Shown here: positions 1 to 10,781 of the stretch, in pieces
Layout of the letters: each line of letters opens with the position of its first letter
Position numbering within the stretch: the stretch's first letter is position 1
Source of the DNA: Cladorrhinum sp. PSN259
Taxonomy: Eukaryota > Ascomycota > Sordariomycetes > Sordariales > Podosporaceae
DNA: 44,812 bases
NCBI GenBank assembly: GCA_033725935.1
Contig: MU867151.1
Span: forward strand, 1-44,812
Reading direction: 5' to 3'
Program-made: the position numbers and the translations under genes
The notes under the pieces: model-generated
The model's database searches: none
Told to the model about the DNA's origin: nothing
What the model saw: the letters and a program-made list of their open reading frames with translations, nothing else

Positions 1-228
1 CACAGAATACGAACAACCGGTCGCATAACAGTAATATTCGAGTATAAGAAAGATACGGTTAAGAGCTTTCGAACGGTACCGGTTGCATCGATTTTGAAGT
101 GGGAAACCTAAATGAATTCTACTCGTGAAGAAATCAAATGAATACAACCCCCTGTCTTCGGCATGGTCTGTGCTCCTCCCATACAAATTCAAATGAATTC
201 TACAAGAATTCATGTCAGACTAGAGGAT
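1..228. other. Unassigned sequence at window edge
   Basis: This stretch precedes the point (about 229) where similarity to the pol gene of the other gypsy copies begins. It does not align with the corresponding pol region of the copies at 15154-22304 or 31434-38580, so element 1 is truncated or rearranged here. A short partly repeated motif built on AAATGAATTCTAC occurs near 111-122 and 191-202. No convincing coding region is visible. Confidence 0.5.
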
Positions 229-2380
229 AGGAACCAGCCAAGATTACGGCAGTCAAGGACTAGCCGGCACCAACAAACCAGAAAGAAGTCAGGATATTTA
301 TTAGATTTATTAACTTCTACAAATCCTTTATCAAAGGATTCGGTAAGATTGCCAAACCCCTATATAAGCTTACCGGCAAAGGACATCCATTTAAGTGGAA
401 ACAAGAATAATAGGACGCTTTCGACTAGCTTAGAGAAGCTATTAGTAGCGAGCTAATACTACGGATACTAGATTTCAGCAGACTTTTCCGAATCGAGACG
501 GATACATCAGACTTTACTATAGGAGCAGAGCTTTACCAATACTTCGACGACAGGCGACACCCCGTAAGATTCGTTTCAAAAAAGATCTCTAGACCAGCAC
601 TCAACTACCCAATCCATAATAAAGAGCTTATAGCCGTCATCGAGGCATTCGATAAATAAAGACCTTATCTCAATAGGACTAAGGAACCAGTGGATGTTTT
701 TATAGATTACCGGAACTTAAAGTACTTTATTACTAAGGAACTAAGTCCTAAATAAGTACGATAGGTAGAATTCCTAGCCCCCTTTAACTTCCATATCCAC
801 TATATTAAAGGAAAAGAAAACGCTAAAGCAAACGCGCTTAGCAGAAAACCCGACTATAAGGGCAATAAGAAATACGACGTAATACTACTTTTTAAGGAAA
901 AAGACGGAACCTTAGAATATATAATTCAGATCTGGGAGGACTGCGCTAGAACCTACTATATAGAGTAGGAAGATTACGAATTTTAGGCTAAACGACGAGA
1001 CGTCGATAAGGATGAAATGGAAGAACTGGAGTTACGGGTAGGGCCCGAGGATAACGACCTAATATAGTACCTTAATAAAGCGTACGTACTAGTAGATAAA
1101 AGACAAGCGTATGTCACTAAACTGCACGAAGATAAACTTAAATGATACCTAGGAATCAAGAAAACGCTCGAACGCATATAATAACACTACGCGTTCCCAA
1201 GAATGAAAAAGGTAATAGAAGAGATAGTTAGAGAATGCGAAATATGCATCAAGAGTAAGGCGGCAAGACGCAAGCCGTATAGACTACTCAAACCTCTCCC
1301 TACCGCAGAACGAGCATAGGGATCTATATCGATAGACTTTATTACCAAACTCCCCGACTTAACGGTACCAGATGGAATAAACGTTAAATATAACTCCATC
1401 TAAGTAATGGTTAATAGACTAACTAAGTAAGCCTACTTTATACCTTTCAAAAAAACCACTACGGCAAAACAGTTAACCTACTATTTCGAACGGAACATCG
1501 TAAGCCAGCACGGGTTACCGGATAACATTACCTCGGACAGAGATAAGTTATTTACATCTAAGTTTTAGCAAGCCTTAATAAAACGACTAAACGTTAAATC
1601 CAAGCTCTCGACCGCGTTCTACCCCAAACTAATAGATAGACTAAACGACTTAACTAGGTTATTAAATAATACCTTCGGTACTATATTAACTTCGAGCAAG
1701 ATAATTAAATTAACCTATTACCAATAGCGTAATTGGCATATAACTCTAGCAGCATAGAGTCAACGAATATATTACCATTCTTCGCCAATTACGGGTACCA
1801 GCCAGAGCTACGTCAGGGACCAGCAGCTGATGTGCCTAGAGCAGCGGTGCGTGCAGGACGTTTGCAGGAAATGCACAATATGCTGAAAGAAATACTCGAA
1901 TTCGTCCGGGAACGAATACGTATCTATTACGATAAATATAGGGTCGAGGGACCTCCCCTCGAGAAGGGAGATAAAGTGTTTCTTCTTACACGCAACCTCC
2001 ACATAAAACGACTAAACAGGAAACTCGATTTCAAGAAAATCGGAGTATTTAAAATTAAAAGGAAAGTTTTAATATTAAACTATAAATTTATCCTACCCGA
2101 TTCCATAAGAATACGAACTAAAGTATTTTATATTTCCCTGCTTAAACCCGTATTAAGAAGAGCCAGACTCGAGACGCAGCTCGAGGTAATAGATAACGAA
2201 GAGGAATTCGACGTTAAAGATATCTTAGATTCCCGAATCAGTAATAATAAATTCTAATATCTTATTAAATGGCTCGATTACGGACTAGAATCTAACTCGT
2301 AAGAACTTATCGATCTTTTAGACTGCTCGAAGAAGCTTTAGTAATTCTACCGATAGAACCCAGATCGACTTAGGATATAA
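229..2380 (+). pseudogene. Gypsy pol remnant: RNase H, integrase, chromodomain
   Basis: Reading across RIP-type stops gives the RT/RNase H connection (about 270-440, with a GFGKIAKPLYKLT-like motif), RNase H (about 440-760), an integrase zinc region with CEIC near 1236, integrase core motifs (DFITKLP near 1336; TSDRDKLF near 1533), a GPF/Y-like module (FKKIGVFKIKRK near 2030) and a chromodomain (about 2200-2350, containing YLIKWLDYG). A clean stretch runs from 1733 to 2257. The frame changes at least once between about 800 and 1733, so frameshifts add to the RIP stops. Pol ends at a TAA at 2378-2380. Not functional. Confidence 0.9.
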
Positions 2381-2963
2381 AATTTAAATCTAGGTTCGAT
2401 TAGTCAACCTCTGAGGACATAAGCTAATTAGGGTTACTAACGTCCTTAAAGGATAATTAGAGAGGATTGCCTATTAAGGTTAGGAACCCCGATCCCGGAG
2501 TAACGGCAGAAGGTCCTACCTGCTCCCCCGCTTCCTCCACCTCTTGCTCTTTCATAAGCCCTATCTCACGACTAAATGCCTCACTCGCTTTAGTATCCAG
2601 GGCGCGGGCCTAAGTCTTAAGTCGCGCTAACTTCGCAGCCGCCTTAAGTATCTTCGATATAGTGTCTTCCCATTCCTTAATAAGGCGACGCTTTATATCC
2701 AGAAGATCGCAGAGTATAGGGGAAGGGTCCCCGAGAGCGTTATAAGATAAATCGCGGCTAGCCTTAAGATAATGTTAATACGATAAGCTACGGTCGGATA
2801 CTTTATAATCAGAGAGCCTTTCTCTAATGCAACGAGAATAACCTAAGGGCATAGTATCTTTAAAAAGACTAGCGACGTTAACGTTAAAATAACGACGTTC
2901 TTTGGTAAAGCGTTATTGCGATTTCTTCTTCGGAAGGTTTTTCTGTACCCTATTAGCAGACAT
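2370..2963 (-). pseudogene. Antisense accessory ORF of gypsy element 1 (zinc-cluster-like plus coiled coil)
   Basis: Read on the minus strand from ATG at 2963 (MSANRVQKN, as in the other copies) to a TAA at 2370-2372, about 197 codons with a few TAA/TAG stops. Its 3' end overlaps the end of pol by 11 bp, tail to tail. A segment matching the cysteine array of the other copies reads Y-S-R-C-x7-Y-x8-Y-x2-Y-x8-Y; the tyrosines are explained by RIP of TGC/TGT to TAC/TAT. A Lys/Glu/Leu-rich probable coiled coil follows. Between its start and the conserved tail (SNLDLNFIS) it differs strongly from the copies in elements 2 and 3, so it is a separate subfamily. The zinc-cluster assignment is inference from spacing. 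Confidence 0.6.
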
Positions 2964-3025
2964 TTTGAAGGTTGAATGAAAGAGGGAAACTCATAGTCTC
3001 AGCGATAAATTTCTTAGCGTTAAAA

Positions 3026-3061
3026 AGTCTTCGAGGCGAAGATTATAGAGGAGGGGAAACG
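3026..3061 (+). promoter_or_regulatory. Stem-loop and polypurine tract of element 1
   Basis: 3026-3044 is an imperfect hairpin (AGTCTTCG, loop AGG, CGAAGATT). 3047-3061 is the purine run AGAGGAGGGGAAACG directly against the 3' LTR, the normal site of plus-strand priming. The same arrangement is present in all three copies. Confidence 0.8.
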
Positions 3062-3558
3062 TATTACGCCTCGCGCATAAGTCCCCCGTATACAGACCGC
3101 TATGCAAGGCATTATAGGACCGTGACCAATCATTGGGCTAGGGATGAGAAGACCTATAAAGTCCCGATGCATCTAATTAAGGATTGACTGTACTGACTGC
3201 GATCCGAGAACCGCAAGAAGCGTAGTCACAAGAATAACCACACTGACTGCGATGCCTAAGGAGCGGATGGAACAGTCAGTGAAGTTAATATATAATATAC
3301 CTAGGAAACACATGTAGATAGCTTCACTATAAGTAGGAGGAGTGCTGGGCACTTCCTATCGTGAGGACTTGGTTCCTTACGCAAGCAATTACAATCGTTC
3401 ATTGTCTACAATACTTATAAGCGATACTTTATAGAGCTACCTGTTAGTTAACAGTGATTGACCCCGTCTAAGAGCATCCCACATCCTTCGATTCCCCTGT
3501 CATATACCCCAGGCGTACTGCCTTGCAGTCTGAACCCTACCCGGTGCAGGTTGTAACA
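3062..3558 (+). repeat. Gypsy 3' LTR of element 1 (LTR A, 497 bp)
   Basis: Begins TATTACGCCTCGCGC (a RIP version of TGTTACGCC) and ends GCAGGTTGTAACA, giving the short terminal inverted repeat TGTTAC/GTAACA. The backbone matches the other gypsy LTRs in the window. The segment about 3184-3283 is unique to this copy and carries two direct copies of ACTGACTGCGAT plus inverse-oriented CAGTCAGT, followed by a TATA-rich sequence. No matching target duplication can be tested because the 5' end is missing. Confidence 0.9.
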
Positions 3559-3593
3559 CTTCTGTCGAAATAACAGAGACATTGGAGCAACTT

Positions 3594-5938
3594 ATGGATC
3601 GGTATCCCTTACTCGAATATGTATCCGAATACTAGCGGGAGCACTTTAATAATGCAGAGACTTCAAACGACCAAAGGCGCCAGTATCTCTATACTCTGGT
3701 AAATAACTTCTTCTCGTCGCCGGGATCTATTAGGCTATCTATTAAAACGATGCAGTATAGCGAGCTCAGTTGTGGACACTTCTTATATCTTATAAGCCCC
3801 TCACCCGTTCATATTAAAGCTATATTCAACCTTTATAATACGCGCATATCCGCAACGTACGGCCTAAAACAATTCCTCAACGACCATGATCACTTGCTCC
3901 GCCTTCCAATACATTACGCTTTCGTCTACGAAGGGAAGGATATAGTGCTATGGATTCTTAAATAATACCGAGACCAGCCGGTAGACAGTGCCCTGTCGTT
4001 TTCTCGGGGTATGGATTGCTGTCAGGTCCAGCTCCTCCACAATGCTGCCCATCTTGACTGGGGCGATGTCATCGCTGTTCTAGTCTCCCTCGGTCATGAT
4101 GTAAACAGCTTGGACGAACTGAGTCTCAAGACCCCCCTGCAAGTCGCCACCGAACTCGGCAAATATGAAGCCTTGTAGGCTGTGTTAGATGCAGGAGCTA
4201 ATCCCAATCCCAAGTATGGTAAGAAACCCCTATAGAGTGCTGTAGAAGCAGGCGATAACCTAGCCGTAAATATTTTGCTAAGTTTTTAAGGAGGGGTAAG
4301 CTCTCCTGACGAATATGGCGATTCCCTAGAAACTGCCGTAAGCTATGGAAATTTGGATATGTCGTGTCAGCTTCTGCTTGTAGGCGCGGATGTCGACTTA
4401 TTCTCTAGGGAATACGACGGGATAGCTCTCTATAAAGCAATATCGATAGGGTATAGTGATATTATCGACCTTTTGCTTGACTATGGTGCTTCTTTCGAGC
4501 TACAAGATGGGGAGGGCAATACACCTATGGCCCTGGCAATGTGGTATAATGACATAAATATCCTGAATACGCTATTTAAATCGCCAGGGCGCATCTTTTC
4601 ACTTCTTTCCACCGCGGCACGATCGCAATGGCCTTTATTGGGCCGTAAAAAGTTATTCTTTCGAAGCCGCAGAGGTTCTGCTAAGGCATAGTCGCGAGCC
4701 TGAATTCATTAATACACTAGATGCAGATGGCTTCACCCCATTCTTTGTGGCATTGAAGTGGCGTTCCTGGGCAGTTGCCAAAGTCTTGCTTGAAAGCGGA
4801 GTCCGTACAACTGTGCTGGGATGGGCTGTCATTCTGCCACCCGAGTTTTTCTCCTATCTTACTCTAGCTTACTTGACTCAGAACCGCATCGGGGGGAGGT
4901 CGGAAGCTGTCGGGTAATTGCTGAGGTCTTCGTCTAAGGTCACTTTCGGCAAGCAGGCTCTAACAATTGATGACGCACAACCTGAGGATACCACATCAAC
5001 CAAGATCACCGAAAAGGAATTCTCAACTTTGAAAGCCCTTGACTATATTCGTACAGTAATACTCCGCATTCCGGCCGATGAGCATCTCGGCATGTCGGAA
5101 TTGGGCTCGGGTACGATGAAACGGGAGGGCAGTTTGGAAAGCGTCAAACTTACGACATGGCAATGCGGTTTGCGCATCTGGTCTCGCACGCTACTGATGC
5201 CTACAATACGAAGTTTGTGGGAGAGGTGTATCAGGCGTGGCAGACAGACTATGAGTTCCAGAAAGAGCCAGAGCCCTAGTTTCGAACCGTTGATGCAGGG
5301 ACTCTCCAGAGTCTAGACTCAGGCAACACCCCAGACCCAAACCGCGAGCGGGAGCCGCTACAGACATCTGATAAAGAGGGGTCCAACATTGCGAGGGTAA
5401 GAAGTCCCTCTAGTAGCTTTGAAACTAGTGGGAGCAACAATGACTCGGAATCGACAAAGTACACCGAGCCGCCAGTGCCATCTCCTCTTGTCATTCCATC
5501 CAGCCCTTTGCTCAATGAACCCGATGGTGACCAACATAGTATGTGGACGGAGATCAGAAAAGACTTAGTAACCGAGGAGGCAATGCGGTATATGGGTTAT
5601 ATGTACCGAACGACAGAAGACTTCGACTACGTGATGGAATTCCTCAGCAATGTAAGCTCGGAGTTAAGGATATTGCCCATCTTCAGTTCGTGAGACTAAC
5701 ATGACTGCGCTGGAATGAGCACCAGTTTCTATTTTTAGTTAACCTATCTGACAGGCTACGGATTTACCCTTTGCTCGATAAAACTGACGACGAACAAACT
5801 GATCCCAGTACAATGTTTACAGAAATAACCAAGGATTTAATAACCGAGGAGGCTATTCGACAAATGGTTTACGTGTATGAAACAACAGAATACTTTTTCT
5901 ACCTTTTGGAATACCTCAGCTACGTAAGTTTAATATAG
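3594..5938 (+). pseudogene. Decayed ankyrin-repeat protein gene (C-terminal part of an NLR-type gene)
   Basis: A frame from the ATG at 3594 (MDRYPLLEYVSEY) shows helical linker sequence and then ankyrin units, for example LLHNAAHLDWGDVIAVLVSLG, TPLQVATELGKYEAL, LLVGADVDL and IIDLLLDYGASFELQDGEGN. Stops at 3636 and several later positions are TAA/TAG. The frame shifts near 4600 and again near 5130. Further downstream the sequence has two similar ~40-residue units (WTEIRKDLVTEEAMRYMGY near 5545 and FTEITKDLITEEAIRQMVY near 5817) separated by a probable intron (GTAAGC near 5652 to TTTTTAG near 5739). The start resembles the region between NACHT and ankyrin domains in fungal NLR-like proteins (family knowledge). 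The 5' part is absent because a gypsy LTR ends 35 bp upstream. Confidence 0.75.
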
Positions 5939-5944
5939 TACGAC

Positions 5945-6141
5945 AAGCTTTCTCAGATCAGGCCCGGCGATGCTCTCTTTTGGGCCACTGGCAAGAAGTG
6001 TAGCTGCAAGGTCCACCACATCTCTATGTTGGTAAGGACAAGAAGGGCAAGCGCACCGTCATCCACGCTCCCCACACTGGCACCGTTGTCAAGAAGGCCC
6101 CTGTGTGGACCTCGGAGCTCTGCGGCTCTGCTGTCCGGTGA
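5945..6141 (+). pseudogene. NlpC/P60-like peptidase domain fragment
   Basis: Reads QIRPGDALFWATGKKCSC, then KVHHISM, then after a one- or two-base disruption near 6030 GKDKKGKRTVIHAPHTGTVV, ending CGSAVR and TGA at 6139-6141. A GDALFW strand followed by HISMY-type and IHAPHTG motifs is characteristic of the His-containing half of NlpC/P60 cysteine peptidases. The catalytic cysteine half is not found upstream, where the ankyrin remnant lies. The final GGTGAGT could alternatively be an intron donor. Non-functional fragment as it stands; fusion to the ankyrin remnant cannot be excluded. Confidence 0.6.
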
Positions 6142-8612
6142 GTACCCAGTGCGCCCCTGTACTGCTTCAAAGCCTTACTCTGTTGGAAGAGGAACTAATA
6201 TAGACAATAGATTCTGGTGATTTGTCGTAAAGAACGTGAAGCGGATCTGGGAGTGTTAGGGGTGTGATCAGTGTGGTCACTTTCTATCTAGTTCTTTATA
6301 TCTGATTGTAGTAGCATGCGTTACCTGTTGAAACTTATGGTTAATCACCACATTTAGTTCCGCAGTTGATCAGTGTGATATCATGTGCGTCATATTGACT
6401 TTGTGGATATTTCAATCCGGTCGAGGAGGGGGACGGTACTCTTACTTTATTAATACCTCTGGAGCTTTTAAAGGTTCGCACCATGTTTAGGTAATCGGGA
6501 GAATCCGAGCTAGGAGGACGTTAAAGTCACTGCTCGGGTCAGGTATATATGTTAAAAGCATATCTCTCGAGTTGTAAACGTGCCTGAAATGCTTTTCGGC
6601 AACTTGGTCCAGCTCAGCTATGTTGCGCACCTTATTTTTATCATTCCCATTGCCGACCCTCAAGGCGTGAAGCGGTAGTGATAAAAGAAAATTAAGGGTG
6701 TGATCTTTTGCCATGAATTTCTTCCTGAATAAGGTTTCAGTAACCACTTTAGAATGCTGATTTTTTACTGATGAAACTTTTTCCCACTGAAAATTGCCCT
6801 GAACATGTTCTGAAAAAAAACCCACATATTAGGCTCAGACCAATAAACAGGCCAGGATCTTCGGGAATATTTTCCTGAACGATCAATCAAGTATTTTGGT
6901 CCTGAAAACGCGTTCATCTTCCTGAACACAGCTAAATTGTGGCCAGATAGGGGTTAGGGTGCCGGCGCCACCACATCGTGGCGTCAGCCACGCCCGTTAA
7001 CCAGGCCGTCAGCCAGCTTTTGGCAATATTGGAACCTTTCCAACTTGGTTAGATCTTGAAGATCATCCTCCTGAAAAGGCTTCCTGAAATTGTAGGTGCC
7101 TTGTCCGTACTTAGTAAGCACTTTAGAAATCGGAAAATTCCGTTTATGTGGTCGCATGGGCCAATTTATGAAAATCTTCCTGAAAACCACTTCAGGAAGC
7201 CAATTTCAGGGCAAAAGATCACTACCTAATGTGGAGAATATGAAAAGGTCTCCCGGCTTCGTGGCGCCTACAACAGGTGGAATCAGAGGGTCAAGTCGAC
7301 GCATCGGCTTTAACAATCGTTGAGCCCCCCCCTCTTCCCCCCACACGTGTATCCGCTGTACTGGAACTTAACTGAACCGGAAGGGGGGCCGGATGTTTTT
7401 CTTTGAGACTACTGGCTGACTGCCAAGGTGATTTCGGGTCGAAGATCACCACCCCACTTTCTCGATAAGGTTGGGGGAGCACCGGGGGGATGAGAAGTAC
7501 CTATGCACGCTATGCCATTTTCCCATTCACAGGTCGCCACTGATGTTGTATGTTCAGCACAAACGTCTGCGGGCTGTTTATTTAATTTCACGCAAGTCTG
7601 GGGTATAAACACCTGAAAGACGGTTGGTCCGGAGATGATTCCAACACAGCCACCACCAAAATAGGGGTACTCTTACTTTGGAAATGTTGCAAGAGAATTT
7701 CGAGAAAGTTATCACTTTGACTCCAATAATCCCTAGAAAGGCATCATTTAAGCCCAGTCATGTTCCCAAGTATGCCTTAAATAACTTGGGTTCCGAACTG
7801 CGATTCGGGAATTAAGACCTTGAGTAGGTATTAATATAGAGAGATAGGTACCTTATTTACGGCAGTTCCCAATTTCATTGATACCTAACCTTGCATGTAG
7901 GTCCTGTACATACATACCTAAAGGTCCCTAATTGGGTACCTGCAGTATCAGCAAATTCCCATCTCATCACTCCCTACCGCCAAGCAGCATTTTCATTTTC
8001 ATTTCGGGGCGAAATGAGAACCAGCCCAACCAATCAACGTGTTTGAACCCTTGTTTTGCGGGCTTCAATATGTTGTGTGACTGCAGCTCATGCTGTCTAA
8101 ACTGAATAGGTATCAAGTACATGAGCTACAACCAACTCTCCAGTTGGAAAAAGAGGAGAAAGGAAGGAACAATGATGTAATTGAACGTTTCCATTTCATT
8201 CCCAAAGCGGCCTACCGGTGGAAATGACCCGAAAAATCTAGACCAAGTAGGTGTTTTACGCCCTTGCCGCTTCTCGCGGCCGCTAATGAAACTAAGCTTC
8301 CTTGCTTGCCGGACCAGGGTGGATGATGATGCCACTGTCCAAAGTTCTAGCTGCAAAGTTTTTTCAGGAGAGATCTCAAGTATCACACACCCACCTACTC
8401 TCCTCAGCTCGATTGTATCTCAACGGCTGGAGCTGCACCGGTGCAATTGAGTACCTTACTAGGTACCTAAACGACCGTTTGCCCGGTAAGGCGGCTTTCT
8501 CTTTCTACCAGAGTGAATCTGTGATGAATAGATTTGGTCATTTAATACTTGCCAACGCACGCTTTATCAGCAAAATTATTGTTCTTAATCAACGCTTGGC
8601 GCAGTCCTTCTA
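6142..8612. other. Intergenic region with motif cluster; no supported gene
   Basis: No ORF here shows family features or splice structure. 6720-7210 holds the TTCCTGAA cluster listed separately. 7320-7500 is C/G-homopolymer rich. 7830-7940 and 8440-8470 contain AGGTACC/CCTAGG-like words common in Sordariomycete intergenic DNA. The last part is presumably promoter and leader of the membrane protein gene starting at 8613; no clear TATA box is seen. Confidence 0.5.
6720..7210. repeat. Cluster of TTCCTGAA words
   Basis: Exact TTCCTGAA occurs at 6722, 6882, 6919, 7081 and 7177, and its reverse complement TTCAGGAA at 7191. Near matches (CCCTGAAC, GTCCTGAA, CTCCTGAA) lie at about 6797, 6899 and 7069. 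The word has the form TTC-NN-GAA, the inverted pentamer unit of heat-shock elements and of STAT-like sites. On the minus strand it lies in two short open frames, but these lack recognisable domains. Confidence 0.6.
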
Positions 8613-10183
8613 ATGGGGGAATTCTCCACCGAAGCTTTCACCCTGCTTGGCTTCGGCCTTTGTACCATCGCCTTTCGGCTGTACGCCAGGATCAGCATGT
8701 TAGGGCTCAGAGGTCTGCACCCGGACGACTACTTGATGGCCTTGGCTGCGGTGAGCAGTGCAAACCTTGATTATTCGTGCGACAGCAAGCTCACATTATA
8801 CCAAGGTCCCATACATCATCGAGACATATCTCGCCTACACGGTCGGTGCCTTTTGGAAAGGCTTCGCCAACAATGGCATGACGGATGAAGAAAGGCGACT
8901 TCTTGATCCAACGAGTGATGAGTACAGATTCAGGTGAGTCAGGTCTCTTGGTGCCAAAGCTCGAAAGAAAACAAGTGTACTGAACGTAACCTAAGACAGA
9001 ACGGGTCTAAGACTCAGGTTGCTGGGTGGAGCATCTACATTTTCCTCTTGTGGACGTTGAAGTCGGCCATGTGCAGTTTCTACCTTCGACTGACTGTGAG
9101 TTATATAACGATATGGCGCAAGGAGTTATCGCTTGCTCACATAGCTTCAGAACGGACTTGTTTATAAGAGACGCATCTACGCAGGATTTATCATCATATT
9201 CGTCACTGGGGTTGTCGTCCTGTTGTCTCTTCTTTTGACATGTTCACCGCTCAAGAAGAACTGGCAAATATATCCTAACCCAGGCGGTAAGTGACAACTC
9301 TCTTTGGTCTCAATGCCGATGCTTACAGCAATTTATCCAGACTTTTGTCAGCCTGCGACATCCAAAGTCAATATTTTCGTCACGCTGACCTTGAACGTAA
9401 CGACCGATTTCTACCTGATGAGCATCGGAACCCAGATCTTGTCAAAGGTGTCAGCGAAGCCCCTTAAGAAGGCGGGCCTTATGCTCCTCTTCTCTGGTGG
9501 AATATTTATAATGGTTGCAGGCATTCTCCGTGGTACCCTTATTCTCACCGTAAATTCATCTTGGCATTTTTGATTGTGCACAATGATTCATACTGAGGAC
9601 GAGTCTAGGACCCCATCAACGGAGCTCAACAGTCTGGCTCATGGGCTGTGCGCGAGAGCTTCGTTGCCGTCGTCACCTCCAACCTCCCGATGATATATCC
9701 CTTTGTCGCTAGATGGGTTCGCCAAATTATTGGAACCATCCAATACCTCCTATCGCAAGCAACCGGCAGATCAAAGAAGAACTCTTTGGGTGGTGGCGAA
9801 GGGACGGAGCAAGGATTCAACTTGGAAAACACAAATCCGCGCCGAGGAATGGGCCCGAGGAGCGTTAACCCTTTAACCACGTGTACTTTCAACAATAGCG
9901 ATACAGAGACACACATTTGTATCGAGGATCGAGATGTGATAGACCGAGTGTGAAACCAGTTGGACTTGGAGATAGCCGGTTCCTATCTCAGACAGCGATT
10001 ATTATCCAGGAAACATCCGTGGAAGTGATCGAGATGCGGAAGAGCCCTTTCCCGAAGGAGGAAGAAGACGTTGGCGATTACTATCTGGTTCATCAGCCAC
10101 GGATAACTGAAGAAATGCTGGGAAAGACAGCTGCAAACAAGACAAGACCAGAAATTGACAACATCTCCCACTTGTCGGCATAG
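8613..10183 (+). CDS. SAT4/PTH11-like seven-transmembrane (fungal rhodopsin-like) protein
   Basis: Seven exons give one 409-residue protein: 8613-8750, 8806-8933, 8996-9095, 9151-9286, 9341-9549, 9609-9935, 9992-10183. All six introns are 54-62 nt with GT-AG ends, and the reading frame is continuous. The protein begins MGEFSTEAFTLLGFGLC and carries family hallmarks: HPDDYLM after TM1, NGSKTQVAGW before the TM3 region, TDFYLMSIG in TM5, LKKAGLMLLFSGG before TM6, and DPINGAQ...SWAVRESFVAVVTSNLPM in the last loop/TM. A hydrophilic cytoplasmic-type tail of ~110 residues ends HLSA. Members are fungal plasma-membrane proteins, some with GPCR-like roles (PTH11); the ligand here is unknown. No RIP damage is seen, so it is a live-looking gene between transposon blocks. 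Confidence 0.92.
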
Positions 10184-10781
10184 AGGAGGATAGGTGCATC
10201 TGAGCAATCTGTGAGGTAGTCTGGAAGGTTTTTTTTTTGTTTTGCGAATTGAGATACCCAATCTTGCGATTATATTCCTATTCATTTTAGTTATTGATTT
10301 CTCATCAACCCCCGCAACCACCCCCCCCCCCCCCCGGTCTTCTTTCCTTCCCCTTTCTCCAAACCGGCTGAGCCCCGCCGAGCGTCCCATCATACACAGG
10401 AATATATGCACACACCCTTTTTGGCCACCTCAGCGCACGCTTATACCATCCCCGCTCCACCATTTTTTTTTCTCTCTTGTGCACATCATCACACACACGC
10501 CCTGTAGATTACAAAGCATTTTATTTTATCCTGTCCTAAATACACTCCACTAGTCTAACTTGTATAAATCACGTTGAAGCATTCTATACCTACCTAGGTA
10601 GGCACTGTATGTGTAATCATTCACCCTCTCCACATTTGTGTAGGTCCCCCATAACATTCATAATCTCTCCCCTCTCCCATCTACTTTTACTCCATCCCCC
10701 CCCCCTCTCTCTCTTTTTTTTTTTTTTTTTTTTATTTTATTTGTTGATTTTTTTTATTGGTAATCAACAGCTTAGAAAACA
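10184..10781. promoter_or_regulatory. Intergenic/promoter region upstream of the GFA-type gene
   Basis: Contains a C homopolymer near 10321-10336, a TATAAAT at about 10562, the perfect 14-bp palindrome CCTACCTAGGTAGG at 10589-10602, and a long CT/T tract (about 10695-10755) just before the ATG at 10782. Pyrimidine tracts directly upstream of start or transcription sites are common in filamentous ascomycete promoters. No gene is seen. Confidence 0.5.

Larger units (their letters stand above)
229..3558 (+). mobile_element. Ty3/gypsy chromovirus-type retrotransposon, 5'-truncated (element 1)
   Basis: Contains in order the RT/RNase H part of pol, integrase, a chromodomain, an antisense ORF, a polypurine tract and the 3' LTR. 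Order and sequence match the two complete copies in the window. The 5' LTR, gag, protease and most of RT are missing, because homology starts abruptly near 229. Nearly all breaks are TAA/TAG in place of Gln or Trp codons, as expected from RIP. The last base of the LTR (3558) lies directly against the ankyrin gene remnant, so the element (or a rearrangement using it) removed that gene's 5' part. Confidence 0.9.

Noticed and set aside
163..456. Open frame of 97 codons on the plus strand
   Set aside because: Its second half is the RT/RNase H connection of gypsy pol read in the wrong frame; the correct frame gives FIKGFGKIAKPLYKLT.
3062..3558. Repeated short direct repeats across the window as a CRISPR-like array
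   Set aside because: They are LTR copies and U3 tandem units in a eukaryotic genome; no regular repeat-spacer structure.
6945..6970. GGTTAGGG word resembling a telomere repeat
   Set aside because: Single occurrence, no array.
8934..9238. Two short frames over the membrane protein gene
   Set aside because: They read through introns; the spliced seven-exon model explains the region.
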